A stretch of DNA of 64,000 nucleotides, from NCBI RefSeq assembly GCF_901709675.1, contig NC_051096.1, positions 7,837,001 through 7,901,000 on the forward strand. The letters run 5' to 3'. The number at the start of each line of letters is the position of its first letter. The first letter of the stretch is position 1. The position numbers and the translations under genes are program-made. Below the pieces are notes generated by a model. It was not told the origin of the DNA. It saw nothing but the letters and a program-made list of their open reading frames with translations, and did not search any database. This DNA is from Syngnathus acus. Taxonomy: Eukaryota > Chordata > Actinopteri > Syngnathiformes > Syngnathidae. This document shows, one piece after another, positions 13,151-27,731 of the stretch.

Positions 13151-16100
13151 AGGAAGATGAGGTGATTAGGATGCCGCGCCGGCAACAAATGGATATTGCG
13201 CGCATCATTCCGTTAGATGACAGAGCCGCCGCCGCGTAATATTTACCAAAATGCTTGACTGATAGACGCGCTGAATTATTCAACAAACGGCGCCCGGAGA
13301 ACAGGCGCTCAATGGCCATCTAGCAAATGTTCGCTCGGACGTTTGGCCGCCTCCTCGGCAGCGGGAGGACCTCGAGGAAAACGATTGAAAATTCGAGATG
13401 CGCGGTGCAACGTCCTCTTGAGAAAACAAAGACTTCCCTGCACTTTCACAGATTTGTAACACTACCTGGAATTCTCACAGGCCATTCAAATCTGCTCAGC
13501 CCATTGGAATTCTGTTGCCAATCAAAACAGCAGCACCTACGGAAGCAAGGCATCCACCTTTCGGTTTCAGGGGAGCTGCTATTGAATGCTATCCTCAAAA
13601 TGCATTTGATGCTAATAAGCATCTCCTGCCTCCCCCATCTGCAGTTGAGTAAGTAAACAGCCTCCAGCTATTTATGGAAATACAAGGGCTTGTATTATTT
13701 CTCACCGCCGAGATATCAGTTCAAGTTTACGCTGTCTCATCAGAAGTGGCTGGAAATTGTTTCTTTGTCCCTTTTAAGTGTGCGCCGGGGCGCCGGCGCG
13801 CGTGTCATCTCGGGCTCGTCTATTTTCCGCTTATGGTGACTGTGCAGCCGAGCGTGTAGTTACCTTGGCAAAGCCCAAAACTATTAGAAAGTCTTTTTAT
13901 TTAAAGCTAAGCGAGGCTCTCAGAATGCACATTCAGCGCCATTTACTCCTTCAGTGATAGCGAAGGCCGCCAAGTCAAGATGAGGTGAAGACACCCAACC
14001 GCTCAGTTGTTTTCAGAGTGCAAACTAAAAGGAGAACGAGGAGAGAAACATCCAGCACGACTCCGTCCCATCGTTGCCATTCACGATGCAAGAGGGACGC
14101 TAAGAAGATGACCATCCTCCTCGGAGCAGATTTTTCATGCATCAAAGCCTGGAAGTCGCACTCTGATTTCTAATTGAGGAACGGCCTCCAGTGTGGAGGG
14201 CTCAGGTTCAGACGGGCTAATAAGCACGGGTCAATTAAGAGGCGCGCTTACAAGAAAGGACGTGATGGTGCCGACGAGCATCTACGGGACGCTTTGTAAA
14301 TTAATCAAACCTCGGTGCAGGTGCGTCGGTCGGTTCAATATCCGTCTTTGACCCGAAGGATCTTGTTTGGTAATTACGTCACCGATGCCCCACAAATGGT
14401 GAATTTCAGACCTCATTATCTCTGCCGCCGGCAAAAAGGGCCAATCCCAGACATCATTTTTCATTTAAGCCGCTTTTAATTGCGACCGCGGTTCCTTTGC
14501 TCAGGTGTCTCGACACACGACCGAAGCTTTGCCGTGATGGCTTACGCCGGATTTGATGGCAAGACGTGTTGTGTTACCGTGTCGGATTTATTTGAAGCTA
14601 TGCTACATTGGCAAGGTGTCGCAAATTCTTACCCGGGACGCGAGAGCAGAGTGCGCTTAAATCCGGATGACATATACAAGGAAGGCGGCGAGCGGCGAGC
14701 GGCGGCGGCGCGTCCTTGTGCGTTACGGCTCCCTCGGATGCTCCATATTTAATGAGGGCAGGAAAAAGGGGAAGGCCACGTGGGCCGCTACTGCTTGTTT
14801 CCCACAGTTGGGAGCGAGGCAGGGGAGATGATTGAAGTGAGATTTTTATGTGTTGCGCTGGTGGCAGGATGTGCACGTGCACTTATGATTATGCGTCAGG
14901 CTCCTGACGGGGGAGAGAGATGTGGGCAAGGGAGGGTGGGCAGGTTGGGGCAGCACTTAGCGATCGTTAGGGCAACTAATGTGTTTATTATTGCCAATGA
15001 TGCACACACACGTACTTGAGGCATGGAGTTGATTTTATTGTCAACTCCAAATTCGTTCAATCCGCTGGATGGATTCTGTTTAGCAACAAGTTCCCAAGCA
15101 GGAAATTCAAAGCCAAAGTGCCGAGTGTGCTTTGGCGCCTCGCAAAATGGCAATACGGGCTTTAGGGTGGTCGTCGATGGGTGACGGGCATCGGCGAGTA
15201 AACACGGGTCAAGTGCGCCGTGTCACGCCCATTAGGCCCGATGGCCGCCTAACGGCCACACAGTGGCAGCCCGTTTTGCAGAATCAGGTGCGGCCGACCA
15301 AGCGGCATAAATAATCTTCCGTGTCAGCAAGAACACAAGTGATTTACGACATGAGCCGGTCCAAGAACACTCGGGCTTCTTCTCCAAGATGTTCACTCAT
15401 TAGGGAAATTGCAAAACCACAAATAGGCATGTAGCTGTCCTCCTAAATGACTTTTCTCAGATAATCTACTAGCAGGCTAAGCTAACAAGAAGCCGGTCCT
15501 GATGTTCAGGTCACATGCGGTTATGCGCGTGAATGAGTGCCAGCGGTCTAATCAAGTCCCACCTTTGACAGGCACATAAAATGGGGACGCTCACGGGACA
15601 TTGGCTGCAACTAACCAAAGACATCTCTTTCCCTTAGAAGCACTTCTATCGCTCCGCTGGGATGCAAACATTCAAGGAAGCTTTAATGGCGACATCCTTC
15701 CACACGCATTAATTATGAAACAAGCACAACAGCCATGCCGAGTTATAAATGATCAAATATAAATTTAATGCCGACATACAGTACAAGCATGCATACATAC
15801 ATAGGACACACGCACACAGTCCACCTTGGATATTTATGACGCACATAGATTTTCAATTTGTGACACATTAGGAGGAGAATAGATCCATTACGCGCCTCAG
15901 ATGAGAACCAGATGAGCCCGCCGCCTTGGTCGATAACATGCACCGATAATCAGAATGATGGCGACAATTACTCAAGCGCAGATAGAGTTTATTTCTCATA
16001 TTTGGGACGCTATTAAAAATGTTAACACAAGTGCGAATTTAGAGTTGCGCAAATTGGGTGCAGTCCCACGTGGTCTCTCCATATTGCCAATCAGATGTAT

Positions 16101-17539
16101 TTGGACTGCACAGAATTTATTGAGTCTGAATTCATATTTAAAAAAGTAAATATCCGGCTAAGAACAAAAATCAAATATCTCTGCCATTCACGTTGATGCA
16201 GCTGCACATGATTGACAGCGCAATGATTATTCCCAACACGCAAGAATGCTAATCACTGGCAAAAGGTCAAACGCAAACGTACAAACACACTCCGCGCATA
16301 TACACATACACAGCTTGACGCACACAACAAATCGTTACGGCGCGTTAGATGGACCATATGCGACATCAATGTGGTCATCAATCACCTCATCGTGGAAAAT
16401 GGCTGGCGCTCGGTGTGTCCGTTCAGATCTAGGCCGGGAATGTATAGAATCACACCTGGTGTGTTCATGTGTGTGTTTTGATCTATGGCTATTGATTACA
16501 AGTAGGCGCCATGTGTGCGTGTCCTTGTGTCGCAGACTTATTTGCTCATATTTAAAGGTTATGAGGCAGTGTCGGGCTGCTATTGATTGCGCGAGATGGA
16601 GGGGTTTACATCTTCTTGTGTGGCTAAATGTGTGTTTGTTCTCTGCAAGCTGTAATCATGGCAATATTATATTTTGTGCTTTTCTAAAGACATGTTTAGA
16701 TCAAATGTGTTTATAATGTTTATAAATAGAAATCAATATACTAGGTGCAAATAAATGCAAACTTGATGACACATAAATAGTATGTCATTGACAGAATATA
16801 CATGTCAATATTTGAGCAACAAATACAGAATTAACAATCAGATAAAGTGAGTATTGCTACGTTGTCTGTCAACTTGTGCTGCTTCACTCTTGGTCTTACA
16901 TTAGCCACTGCTTTTACAACATAGCGACACTGTTGGCATGTCTAGAGTTTTTTGTTCGCAAAAACTAATTGCCTTTTTTTTAATCTTTAGACTGACACTA
17001 AACTTCAACTGGGAGTGACATTAAACGTTTTTGAGTTCACAAGCACGACAAGGCACCGCCGTTTGATATGAAAACGCCTATCACACTCTTTATTTGATCA
17101 AAACATTGCACACACTAATCATTGACCACCCCCATTGATTCCTTTGGTGCAGGCATGGTGTGCGTTGCCGTGGTAACCAAGTACAGTGACTTGTCAGGTA
17201 ATAAGTAGCCTGGCAGGCAAGGAATTTATCATGTGTCAGTTTACATGTGCACAAGGGGCTACGTGCACACAAAGGTCATTAGAATAAAGTTGCATTTTGT
17301 AGGGAATAAAAGCAACATTACAAGATGAAAGGAGTTGTATGACGAGGGGGGGTATATTATTTTGGAAGTGTGTTTGCAATGTGGCCTAAAGGATGATCGA
17401 TTATGTGTCCGCCCATCGTGAAACTTTTATAATGGGCTCAGAGACCGGGGATATTTGTTTTTGAGGGCGGGGAAGCTGGATTTATCTCACAGTGCTAACA
17501 AAATGGGTGCTCGGTTGTCTGCTCAGTGCTCTCAGAGGA

Positions 17540-17561
17540 GGGGGGGGGGGGGGGGGGGGGG
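17540..17561 (+). repeat. G homopolymer (22)
   Basis: Longest mononucleotide G run in the window. Confidence 0.95.
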
Positions 17562-18926
17562 TCATTAATGCAAGTGATCATTCAACTACTTTCTCAAGTA
17601 TTAGAAGCTATGAATTATTTTCTCTTGACCCTAAAAAGGCTTGTGAACTTCAGCTTTCTTTCAAAATGTTCTCTTCCCGCACGCTGCATAATTTGGTGAG
17701 TTTTCAAGCAATGTGAAAGCCCTCAAAATTAAGACGACGGGAAGACAAAGAGTAATCAATTTCAATAAAACCTCAGGGGAACGGTTCTAAAAAGTTCCTA
17801 CATAAAAGGAAACATACGTTCCATCATACATTTGGAAGGAGCGTTTTAAAAGAGGCTTGAAACAAAGATGGAGGGAGGATGGCACAGAGAAGCAGACTTG
17901 GGGATGAAAGACCGAAGGATAAGGAGACGAGGGGGTGTTGTTTGACCTGAAGGGATACTCAATAATGGATGGAGTAAGAGGCGAGTGAGGAGAAGTAAAG
18001 CCTGTCGTCATCTCATTCGCAACTATTGATTTTACTTTGCTCCCGTAGCAGACTGAGAGCGGTTACTAATATTTGGGGCCATTAAAAGAAATGTAATTAT
18101 AGATACGCAGATTTATAATTCACTTTCATTCATGAAATACTTATTTGGGTTGTTTGTCATTAAAAAACATATTATTATTAATATCATTTGGGGATTTGAT
18201 TCGATTTTTTTCCTCCCAAGAAAACCAATTACATTTCCTGTGTCAATCCAAATTTCCAGCTCGAGCAAATTTCCTCCATTTTTTTCATCCACAAACTGTT
18301 TATAGGTACCAAAGCACGCATATGATTTTCTTTTTTCCAACAGCATCATTTTCATTGATGTTGCTTATTAATTTGCAGCGTGATCATAATTACATGCACA
18401 TCCAACGCTCTGTGATGACCTCTGTGCAAAGACACTGGGCTGCTTAGCATTCCAGTCTGACATCCTCTATCTGCGCTAAATCATCATCATCACCATCACA
18501 CACACACACATCCAAATGATACCCCGTTGCCTCTTAATTTCACTCCAGGCGCAGAGTTAATAAACTCTCATCAATGTTCATATAATAAACACACAGATAA
18601 ATAGATAATGCTAAACATGAGATGATGACACCGACTACGCTGATTGTCAAAGTTCCCAACCCCGCCCGGGGCGTTGCAAGCAAAAGTGATTTATCAACTG
18701 TGATGTGATGTAACGTCAATGTGGAGGGAGGAAACGTTCTGCACGGGGATATGTTGACATTTAAAGTTGGATGTCAAACGACATTGCTTACTCCACATTT
18801 GTACCCCAAAAAAGCACTTTAAAAAAAAAAAAAAAAAAGAGCCACTTACATTTTTGTGACGTCCCGATAGTGGTATCCATTTTTCAAGCCCTACAATTCC
18901 TCTCCATGCACCTTAAAAGCACACAA

Positions 18927-19265
18927 CCCAATAAATAAGCACAATGAAATGACTATTTTCAGTGAGCATTGCATATTTTCTACGCTTTAACGAAAATAAT
19001 GTATTTGCGTTGTTGAAGTTTGGCGTGCTTGCATGCAACATGGCCGGCCAACTGTCATTTTCAACTTTACTTTGAATTATGCGATAAATTAAGCAATTAC
19101 CCAATAAATAAGCACAATTTATATGCTTTTATTTTCAGTGAGCATTGCATATTTTCTACGTTTTAATAGAAATCATGTATTTGCGTTATTGAATTTTGGG
19201 GTGCTTGCATGCAAAACGGCCAACTATCGTTTTCAACGCTCAACTTTGCTTTGAAATGATAAATA
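18927..19265. repeat. Diverged tandem duplication, ~173-bp period
   Basis: Copies at about 18927-19099 and 19100-19265 both begin CCCAATAAATAAGCACAAT and share TTTTCAGTGAGCATTGCATA, a TATTTGCGTT segment, GTGCTTGCATGCAA and a CGGCCAACT segment. The number of substitutions and small indels indicates an older event. No coding content is seen. Confidence 0.9.
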
Positions 19266-21915
19266 TATTGCTCATTTCAAAAGCAGTCTTGCAAGGAAAG
19301 CAAACATTTCCACACATACCGTGTAAAGTTATATTTCCATCGAAACGGCTTTATTCCATTTTTTGCTGCAAAGGTTTGTGTTGACGCATCGTCGTACGGC
19401 GAGTGATTGCTTGCACCTGAGTTTTTTTTTCCTCCTTCACCTGAGGTCGGGAGTGAGTTGCACTGCCGTGTTCAGTGCTGCCCCCTTGTGGGACAACCAC
19501 GTAATGTTTCTCCAATTCCCCCAAAACATGGCAAACGTCGCAGCACAACTCAGGTGTCAATCAAACATAGGTGTCATGTATTTAGTTTTGCTTACGTGCC
19601 ACATCTGGAAACTTGAGCAAAACAGCTTTTTAGTGTCAACCTTGTTACTACATACATTAGGAATCAATCAAATATGCTCAAATCTGACACAAACCCAGAT
19701 GACAAGAGACGAGACATTTGCAGTATATTTGTTACTTTTATTAATTATTATCATTTTCAATATTTTTTTCAAGTTTAGCTGCGTAACAAATTTTTTCTTG
19801 GCCGTCCAACCGCCCACCCCCCTCCCAATGTCATCAAAATACAATTTTTGCAAACCTAACAAAGAGCATTCAGAAAGATAACAGAATCAAATAAGACATG
19901 ACAGAAAAACTACCTTTAATAAAAAAAAAAATCCCATTTTATATTAAAAAAACAATTGAGACAAAATCTCTACAAAAAATGATTAAATGTACATTTATTT
20001 ACCCATGCATGATTTGGACCAAACTGGCCTTTTTGCAGCTCCTTTCTTGAACATGATCGTACCGTAGGCCGCATGCTAAGCAGCTACATTTGTGTTGCCC
20101 CCTGACGATGAAATGAAGCTACATTGCAACTTAATATCTAAACGCACAAAGCCAAAACATTTAAAGGAAGGCCTTGGTGTAAACGTTGACGTGAAATGCC
20201 ATTCGTGTGAATTTTATCGACGCAGACTGAAGAAGAAACATTTGCCATTGATTCAAGTCGTTTGAACTCGGACGTAACTCCCTATGTCTTTAGGTGGGCA
20301 GAGTCAAAAACCAAGAGCGCAAGCTGATATAAAAAAGAAAAAATAACTAAAGAAGCCCTCCAGTCTTTCCCCATCACTTCATTTCTTTTGCTACATTTCC
20401 AAAATGTAAACATGACTATTTTGACCGCCAGCATTAAAAAAGTACACATTCACTTCCCACGGTTGAAACTATTCTTTGAGTAAAAAACAAATATTTTCTT
20501 TTTATATTTTTACATGATAGGGTTTTTTTTTTATTTTATGCATTTTTTTTCTGATGAACTTTGGAATCAAGCTATTTTTTTTAGCCCATGTGACTTCCGA
20601 GCAGTAAGCACAGTGCAACCTTGACTTGTTCCTAACTGCTTCATTTACAATTTAGTAGGATTTTGTGAGAAAAGGAAAACTACCGTATCCGCATGAATTC
20701 ATTATCCTTGATGTCCAGCTTAAGGTCCGTGTACTAGAATGCACTTTTTTCCTCACTAGTCAAACAATTCAGTGTGCTAATCGAAAGAAAATGTCTAAAG
20801 TTTTTTGTCCCACTACTAGCGTCAATTTCACAATTTTCTTTTTTAACGGGGCGATATTTTCTAGATTTTTTTTGGGGGGGGGGGGGTCTCCTCTGTGTCT
20901 TGCGGGGGATACTAGAGGACTTCAGTGGAGATGCAGGGGCATTATTCATAAATGATTTCAAAGACCTAAATGGTTCAAATTGCATGGAAATATAAAGACT
21001 TCATAATCAACAAGCATTTAAGTTGTATTTATTTGAAAAATGTGAATAACTCCAAATTTGGACTTCTACGACCAATATGACCTTAAGCAGAGATTTCTTT
21101 TTTTAAATGATTTCCTACTTAAATGGCTTGGCTTTTTTTTTTTTTGACGTACCTTTTTGAGACAGAGGCTGGATTTACACCGCATACTTCAAGTTGCACA
21201 ATTTGGACTTGTTTTGCTGAATTGCAATATGAGGCATGCTGGCACAACAACACATTAAAACACAAACATTAAAAACAATGCCCCATGGATATTGAAACTA
21301 CATTCAACATATATAGAAGGCTACATTAGAGGTGTGTCCATTATGAAAGCAAAAATTGTGACCCTCATAAATCACCAGGTGCGCAGAGTGCAATGTTGAA
21401 TATTTTTAATTTGTATTATGATTGCTTACTTGCGTCCTTGGAATTGTGCACTTGGACCTGTGGTGCAAATCCAGCCCAAGAGTCAAACATGTTGAGTAGA
21501 AAAAAGCATGAGCAGGCACTAGGCGGGATTTCATTCACCGATAGAAAAATATTATTCTAAGGCTTCTTTTTCCTTCATTTTAGTCCTTTTTTTTTTTTTT
21601 TTAAACTAAGGCAGCAAGGCAGGTGACATTTTTTCCCAACCTGGTTATGTCATAACTTTGAATGTAAACAGTTGAGAAGTAGAAAAATATTCTGCTGATA
21701 AATAACCGAGACAAGAATGATAAATGCAAGAAAAAAATAAAGCAGGCGGGATGGGTGGAGGGGGGGGTTCCTGTGAAATGATTGCACAGTAAAAATGTAT
21801 CAGTAACACTACTGAGGAGGTAACCTGTAGCACACTGACTACTGATTATAGGCCAAATGTTAAAGACTTAAGTTGACCTAATTCAAAACAAATGGGATGA
21901 GAACCTGAACTAGAT

Positions 21916-22620
21916 AGAGGGTCCTTGGTTTACGATGGTCCCGATATATGACGAGGTTACAAATTTGTGCTGCGGCATGAGAATGACTTTACAAGTGCGC
22001 TAGCATAGGCAAGTGATAGATTCCGATTATAAACATAATGGTGGGAATTTCAGAAAATATTTTTTTACTTTTATGAAAGTTGTCATCATAAGATTGATAC
22101 GTCATTTAATTTATTGAAATATTTTATGTACAAAATTTGTGAATAAATTACAAATAGAATGACAAAAAAATCATTGTAATTTTATTAAAAAAGCCCTAAT
22201 CTTGTTAATACATTATTTATTTTGATAAAAATGCAATTTGAAGTGGAAAAGCCACATTTTTACAGTCATCTTTTGAGAAGAAATTACATTTCCTTATGAA
22301 TACAGAAAAAGAACAAGAAAAAGTCCGATTTGCATAATTAAGTCAATTTTACAAGGCATCATTTTATATGCTCTTAATTGTAATATTGCAAAGAGTCACT
22401 TGTTTACTTTTGGTAATTGTTGACTTTTGCAGGTTACTTGAATGAATTGGGGAATTTTGCAAGTATAACCTTTATAATTGCATGAGAATTACATCATAAT
22501 TTTACATAAAAAAAAAGCCTCAAGTAATTTTACATGCCTGAAGTCATAATACTGCGAGAAAAAAGGTTCAGTTACTTGGCCGCCATAATAATGGACCTTG
22601 TCGTAAATCGAGGACCCCCT
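21916..22620. mobile_element. Inverted-repeat non-autonomous DNA element (705 bp)
   Basis: The left end (21916-21941, AGAGGGTCCTTGGTTTACG...) and the reverse complement of the right end (22593-22620, AGGGGGTCCTCGATTTACG...) match at most positions over about 26 bases. The interior is AT-rich and non-coding. I could not define a target-site duplication, so the superfamily is open. It lies within or just beyond the likely trps1 3' UTR, where the ends could pair into a hairpin in RNA. Confidence 0.62.
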
Positions 22621-22813
22621 CCCCACGTGAGAACGTAACGTAAGCTACATAATGTACATGTTCAAACAGCATCACGAAAACAATCCAACAATAAAAATCC
22701 AAAGCAGGCGGGCTGGTGTGCAACACGCGTGACCCCTGAGGACTGAAATAGCAAACCTTCATTTTGTTTACATCCATGATTGGGGACGGACGCGCCCTTG
22801 ACCCTCACTCACT

Positions 22814-22888
22814 CACACACACACACACACACACATATTTTCCATGTACCATTTCCATAAAGGAACCTAAAATACACACACACACACA
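22814..22888. repeat. Two CA microsatellites in likely trps1 3' UTR
   Basis: Runs at 22814-22835 and 22876-22888; in the trps1 RNA sense they are UG repeats, which can bind UG-preferring RNA-binding proteins if transcribed. Confidence 0.93.
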
Positions 22889-23591
22889 AACACTAATTTT
22901 GTAGTACCAAGTCCTGAAAAAAAAATCTTTACAAAATAACATCATATAAGAACAGTATATGAAATTGCATGTTTTTTGTAATAGAACATTATTATTATTA
23001 CTATTTTTATTGTTGGATACAAACGTTAAGCAGGTTAATAGATTGTTTTGTTCTATTATCAGGCAGGCAAAGGCAGCCAGGCACGCAGCTAGTATCATGG
23101 CACGGAGAAAGTACAAAATAAACTCACTCGCTTCTGTCCATATGGGACAGAGAGAAAGAACACTTGGGTTCAGGGTTGGTTGGCACCGTTTAGGAGCGCT
23201 TTCGACTGGTTTGCAGATAGCTGCGTCCACACCAAAACAAATATTCTTGCGTTTTGGACTCTTTTGTTTTTTCCCCCCAACCCAATAGCAGAAGACACGC
23301 TTTCTCACTTTGCATGACTCATTTTCACTGAGTCCAAATCTGATTTGGTTTTTCCACAGCAGAGTGGGAGAACATACACCGACCGGTTGTACCGCTTTAA
23401 CAGCTGTGAAGCAGCTCTGATAGCATCAATATGATTTCTGTCCAGTCATCATTTTCTCCCATCCCGGCCGGCAGCACTTTGCAGGGTGATTTTTATTCCA
23501 GCATTGGGATGCATTTTTTTTATTTTTTTTTTAATTTCCGAGGTGCACTATGGCTCGCCTTGGGAAGCGTGCGTAATGTTTTTGAGGGGCA

Positions 23592-24819
23592 TCAATGAGC
23601 CTCTGTGTCCCCCTTCTCGGGTTCTTTGCCACCGTCAGTCGTCATCTTGCTGCCTTTAGACGCCATCGTGCTACCTTCCTCACTTGCCTCTGTGAAGTTG
23701 TCGCAGGAAATGTCTTTTTTGGCGCCTTCACCGCTTTCCTCTTTTTCCTCGGCAGTTAATTCTGCCGTCAAATCCTGATCCTTGGGCTGCTCCGGATCCA
23801 AAGCTGGATGTTCGGGCTCCGAATCCAAATTCTTCGGCGTCACGGCGGCGTCGACATCGTTGTGATCCTTGCCCGGCGTTGTTTTGTCAGTGCAGTGGTG
23901 TAAGCCGCGCTGTATGTGCGTGGTGAAGTCGTAGCGGTCGGCGCAAACGTGCAGGCAGAAACCGCACTGAAATGGTCCCTGATCGCCATGGCAACTCATG
24001 TGCAGCGCGTACATGACTTCGTCCAGGAAGTAGATACCGCAGTGCAGGCAACGGTTGCTGGGCTCGTCTTGCGTGGCGACGTCGGCGGTGGCGCGGGTGG
24101 CCGAGTTCCCGTCTTCCACCTCCCACCGAGCGCCGCTTTCCTCGTCCTGAACTTTCAGGCTTTCGGACGAAGGCGACTCCCGCTTCCTCTTTTCCGCGCA
24201 ATCGTCCCGTTGCCGTATGGCGAGGTCCAGAGGCGCGTCGCTCTCCATGGATGACGACGAGCTTTGAGGGTGGAGAGGCGGGGGCGGGTATTGAGCCGGG
24301 GCGGGCGGAGGTGGGAGCGGCGAGTACGGCGAGGCGCAGTAGGGCACGGCGTAGCTCTGCGGGTGGTGGTGCTGCTGCTGCACCGGCGCCACCATGGCAG
24401 CCAGGTAGTGCGCGTTGTTGGCCAGCCCCGCCGCGCCGCCGAGGTTACCCATTCCGGAGGCGGCGGCCATCTTGTATTTGGTCCAGAAGCGCAGCCAGTC
24501 GGATTCGGGCGTCAAGTCCGGCGAGAGCGTGAGGGGGAGCGGCACGGGGAACAGGGGGTACTGGTACTTCTCGATGGGCGAGCCCGGCGGAGAGTAACTG
24601 GACGGTTTGGAGGGCCGCATGTACTTCTCGATGGGACTTCCTCTTTCCGAGCTGGCGCCGGAGCCGACTTTTCCCGCTTCCACTTTGGCCAGCACGTCGG
24701 CCACCTCGGAGGGGGCGGGGTGCGAGGGGAGCAACAGCGGCGGCATGCGGCGGTGGATCTCCAGCGTCTGGTTAGCCAGGAAGACCTGCGTGGAGCGCGG
24801 CGAACGCGAGCGCGGCGAC

Positions 24820-24858
<39 letters not shown>

Positions 24859-25043
24859 CTCTTGACCGACGCGCAGCTCCTGTCCGACTCGTCGCCGTTG
24901 ACGCGCTCCTCGGCGGTGGGGCGCTGCTGCTTGGGGGCGGGGTTTTCGGGCGGCAGCGTGTCCGGGTTGAGGCGCTTGCGGGTGCGTCGGCGGATGATTT
25001 GCTCGCCGTTATTCTGCTTGATGATGTTCAGAGGTCTGGGCGT
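23592..25043 (-). CDS. trps1: trps1 coding exon 8 (basic region, polyQ, Ikaros-type fingers, stop)
   Basis: 1452 nt including TGA at 23594-23592, residues 933-1415. It opens TPRPLNIIKQNNGEQ, the conserved continuation of the GATA domain, then the basic IRRRTRKR segment (949-956), a likely nuclear localisation and DNA-contact region. Next come 12 glutamines (995-1006), two GSPIEKY repeats (1067-1073 and 1086-1092) and a WLRFWTKYK block, all but the glutamines shared with mammals. PLDLA at 1203-1207 fits the PxDLS-like CtBP-binding consensus. Ikaros-type finger 1 has C1264, C1267, H1280 and H1284; finger 2 has C1292, C1295, H1308 and H1314. This pair mediates repression and protein contacts in the family. 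After it comes an acidic tail of about 101 residues, whereas mammalian TRPS1 ends roughly 15 residues after the last finger. The long plus-strand frames opposite are antisense shadows. Confidence 0.97.
24822..24857 (-). repeat. trps1: Pure CAG tract in trps1 (12 glutamines)
   Basis: Twelve uninterrupted CAG codons in the coding sense (CTG on plus) encode residues 995-1006. The human protein has no comparable run at this place as far as I recall. Uninterrupted triplets are length-unstable, so alleles of different length are likely. Confidence 0.95.
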
Positions 25044-26910
<1,867 letters not shown>

Positions 26911-27693
26911 TCAGAGGACACAAACAGGCCAATGGGCATGGCAACGTTCTCCATCACAGCCGTTAAGTCTGCCGCGGGTCCCCCAGGTCGCCACCTTTAC
27001 GACGCCGTTGCCTCATCTTCTCGCCTGCACCCCGCTGAGCAATTCACTGGCTTTTATGCCGCTCCATCAATCTCCACTCGCAATTGTACTTTATATTGAC
27101 TTTCTCTAAAAGCGTCAAAGACCGTAGTGAATCCAGTGGTATGTTGGCTTGCATCTAATTCGCCCAACACCTCAAATCAATTTTGCGGAACGGAAATGAA
27201 TTGAAAAGCCACGCAGCTCCATTTATTATTTTTGAAAAGTGAAAAATAGCAGCGTTTAGTATGTAAAGAAAAAAAATGCTTTTATGAAGAGCAATTGCCA
27301 CGAAGAACTAGAGTGGGATAACTCTACTTTTGTCATTTTGCAGGAGAGTGATTTAAAGTTTTATGGCTGCCGTAAAAATGTAAATGTTATATCTTGATTA
27401 TACGCCACTTCTTACCTCTTCCAGATACCTCTTCTAGATTCTTATTTGGACACAAATGGTGGGTTCTCAAATTTTAGTGTATTAAAAAGAAAAAAGAAAT
27501 ATATATAGTATATGATTTAAAAAACAATTATAAATCACACATTAAATATCTGCATGTGGTAACAAAGATTCAAATTTTGGTTTGTAAAAAAGTGACAGTT
27601 AAAAAATACATGAAGTTGAGCCAAATGTAAGTCAAGGCAAGCTTGCGCCACAGCTCGCTCCATGATGTTGCCATTCCTGTAAAGCCGCTCGCT

Positions 27694-27731
27694 ATCTTTG
27701 CGCCTGCCATCTTTGCGCCTGCCATCTTTGG
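27694..27731. repeat. Short 15-bp tandem repeat (2.5 copies)
   Basis: ATCTTTGCGCCTGCC occurs twice head to tail (27694-27708, 27709-27723) and is followed by a partial third copy. It is non-coding, within trps1 intron 6. Confidence 0.85.

Larger units (their letters stand above)
1..19993. other. Non-coding region downstream of trps1
   Basis: I find no supported gene here. Open frames are all short or driven by CA/GA repeats and match no family I know. Contents are microsatellites, G homopolymers, three diverged or palindromic repeats listed separately, and long stretches of mixed-composition single-copy-looking DNA. In human, the 3' side of TRPS1 faces a gene desert towards CSMD3; an empty flank here is consistent with that synteny, which I infer and cannot see. 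Confidence 0.75.
19994..23591 (-). other. trps1: probable trps1 3' UTR region (3' limit uncertain)
   Basis: AT-rich sequence directly after the stop codon with no coding potential on either strand. Mammalian trps1 mRNA has a 3' UTR of several kilobases, so a long one is expected. Candidate AATAAA signals on the minus strand (TTTATT on plus) are at 23492-23497, 23006-23011, 21028-21033, 20530-20535 and 19994-19999; the sequence alone cannot tell which is used, so I took the last as an outer limit. Inside lie CA repeats at 22814-22835 and 22876-22888, a 13-base G run at 20874-20886 and the inverted-repeat element at 21916-22620. Confidence 0.4.

Noticed and set aside
19363-19881. 172-codon plus-strand frame
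   Set aside because: Hydrophobic stretches come from T-rich DNA; no family similarity recognised.
22805-23308. 167-codon minus-strand frame after the trps1 stop
   Set aside because: Contains two CA repeats read as Cys-Val and an Asn run from ATT repeats; lies in the likely 3' UTR.
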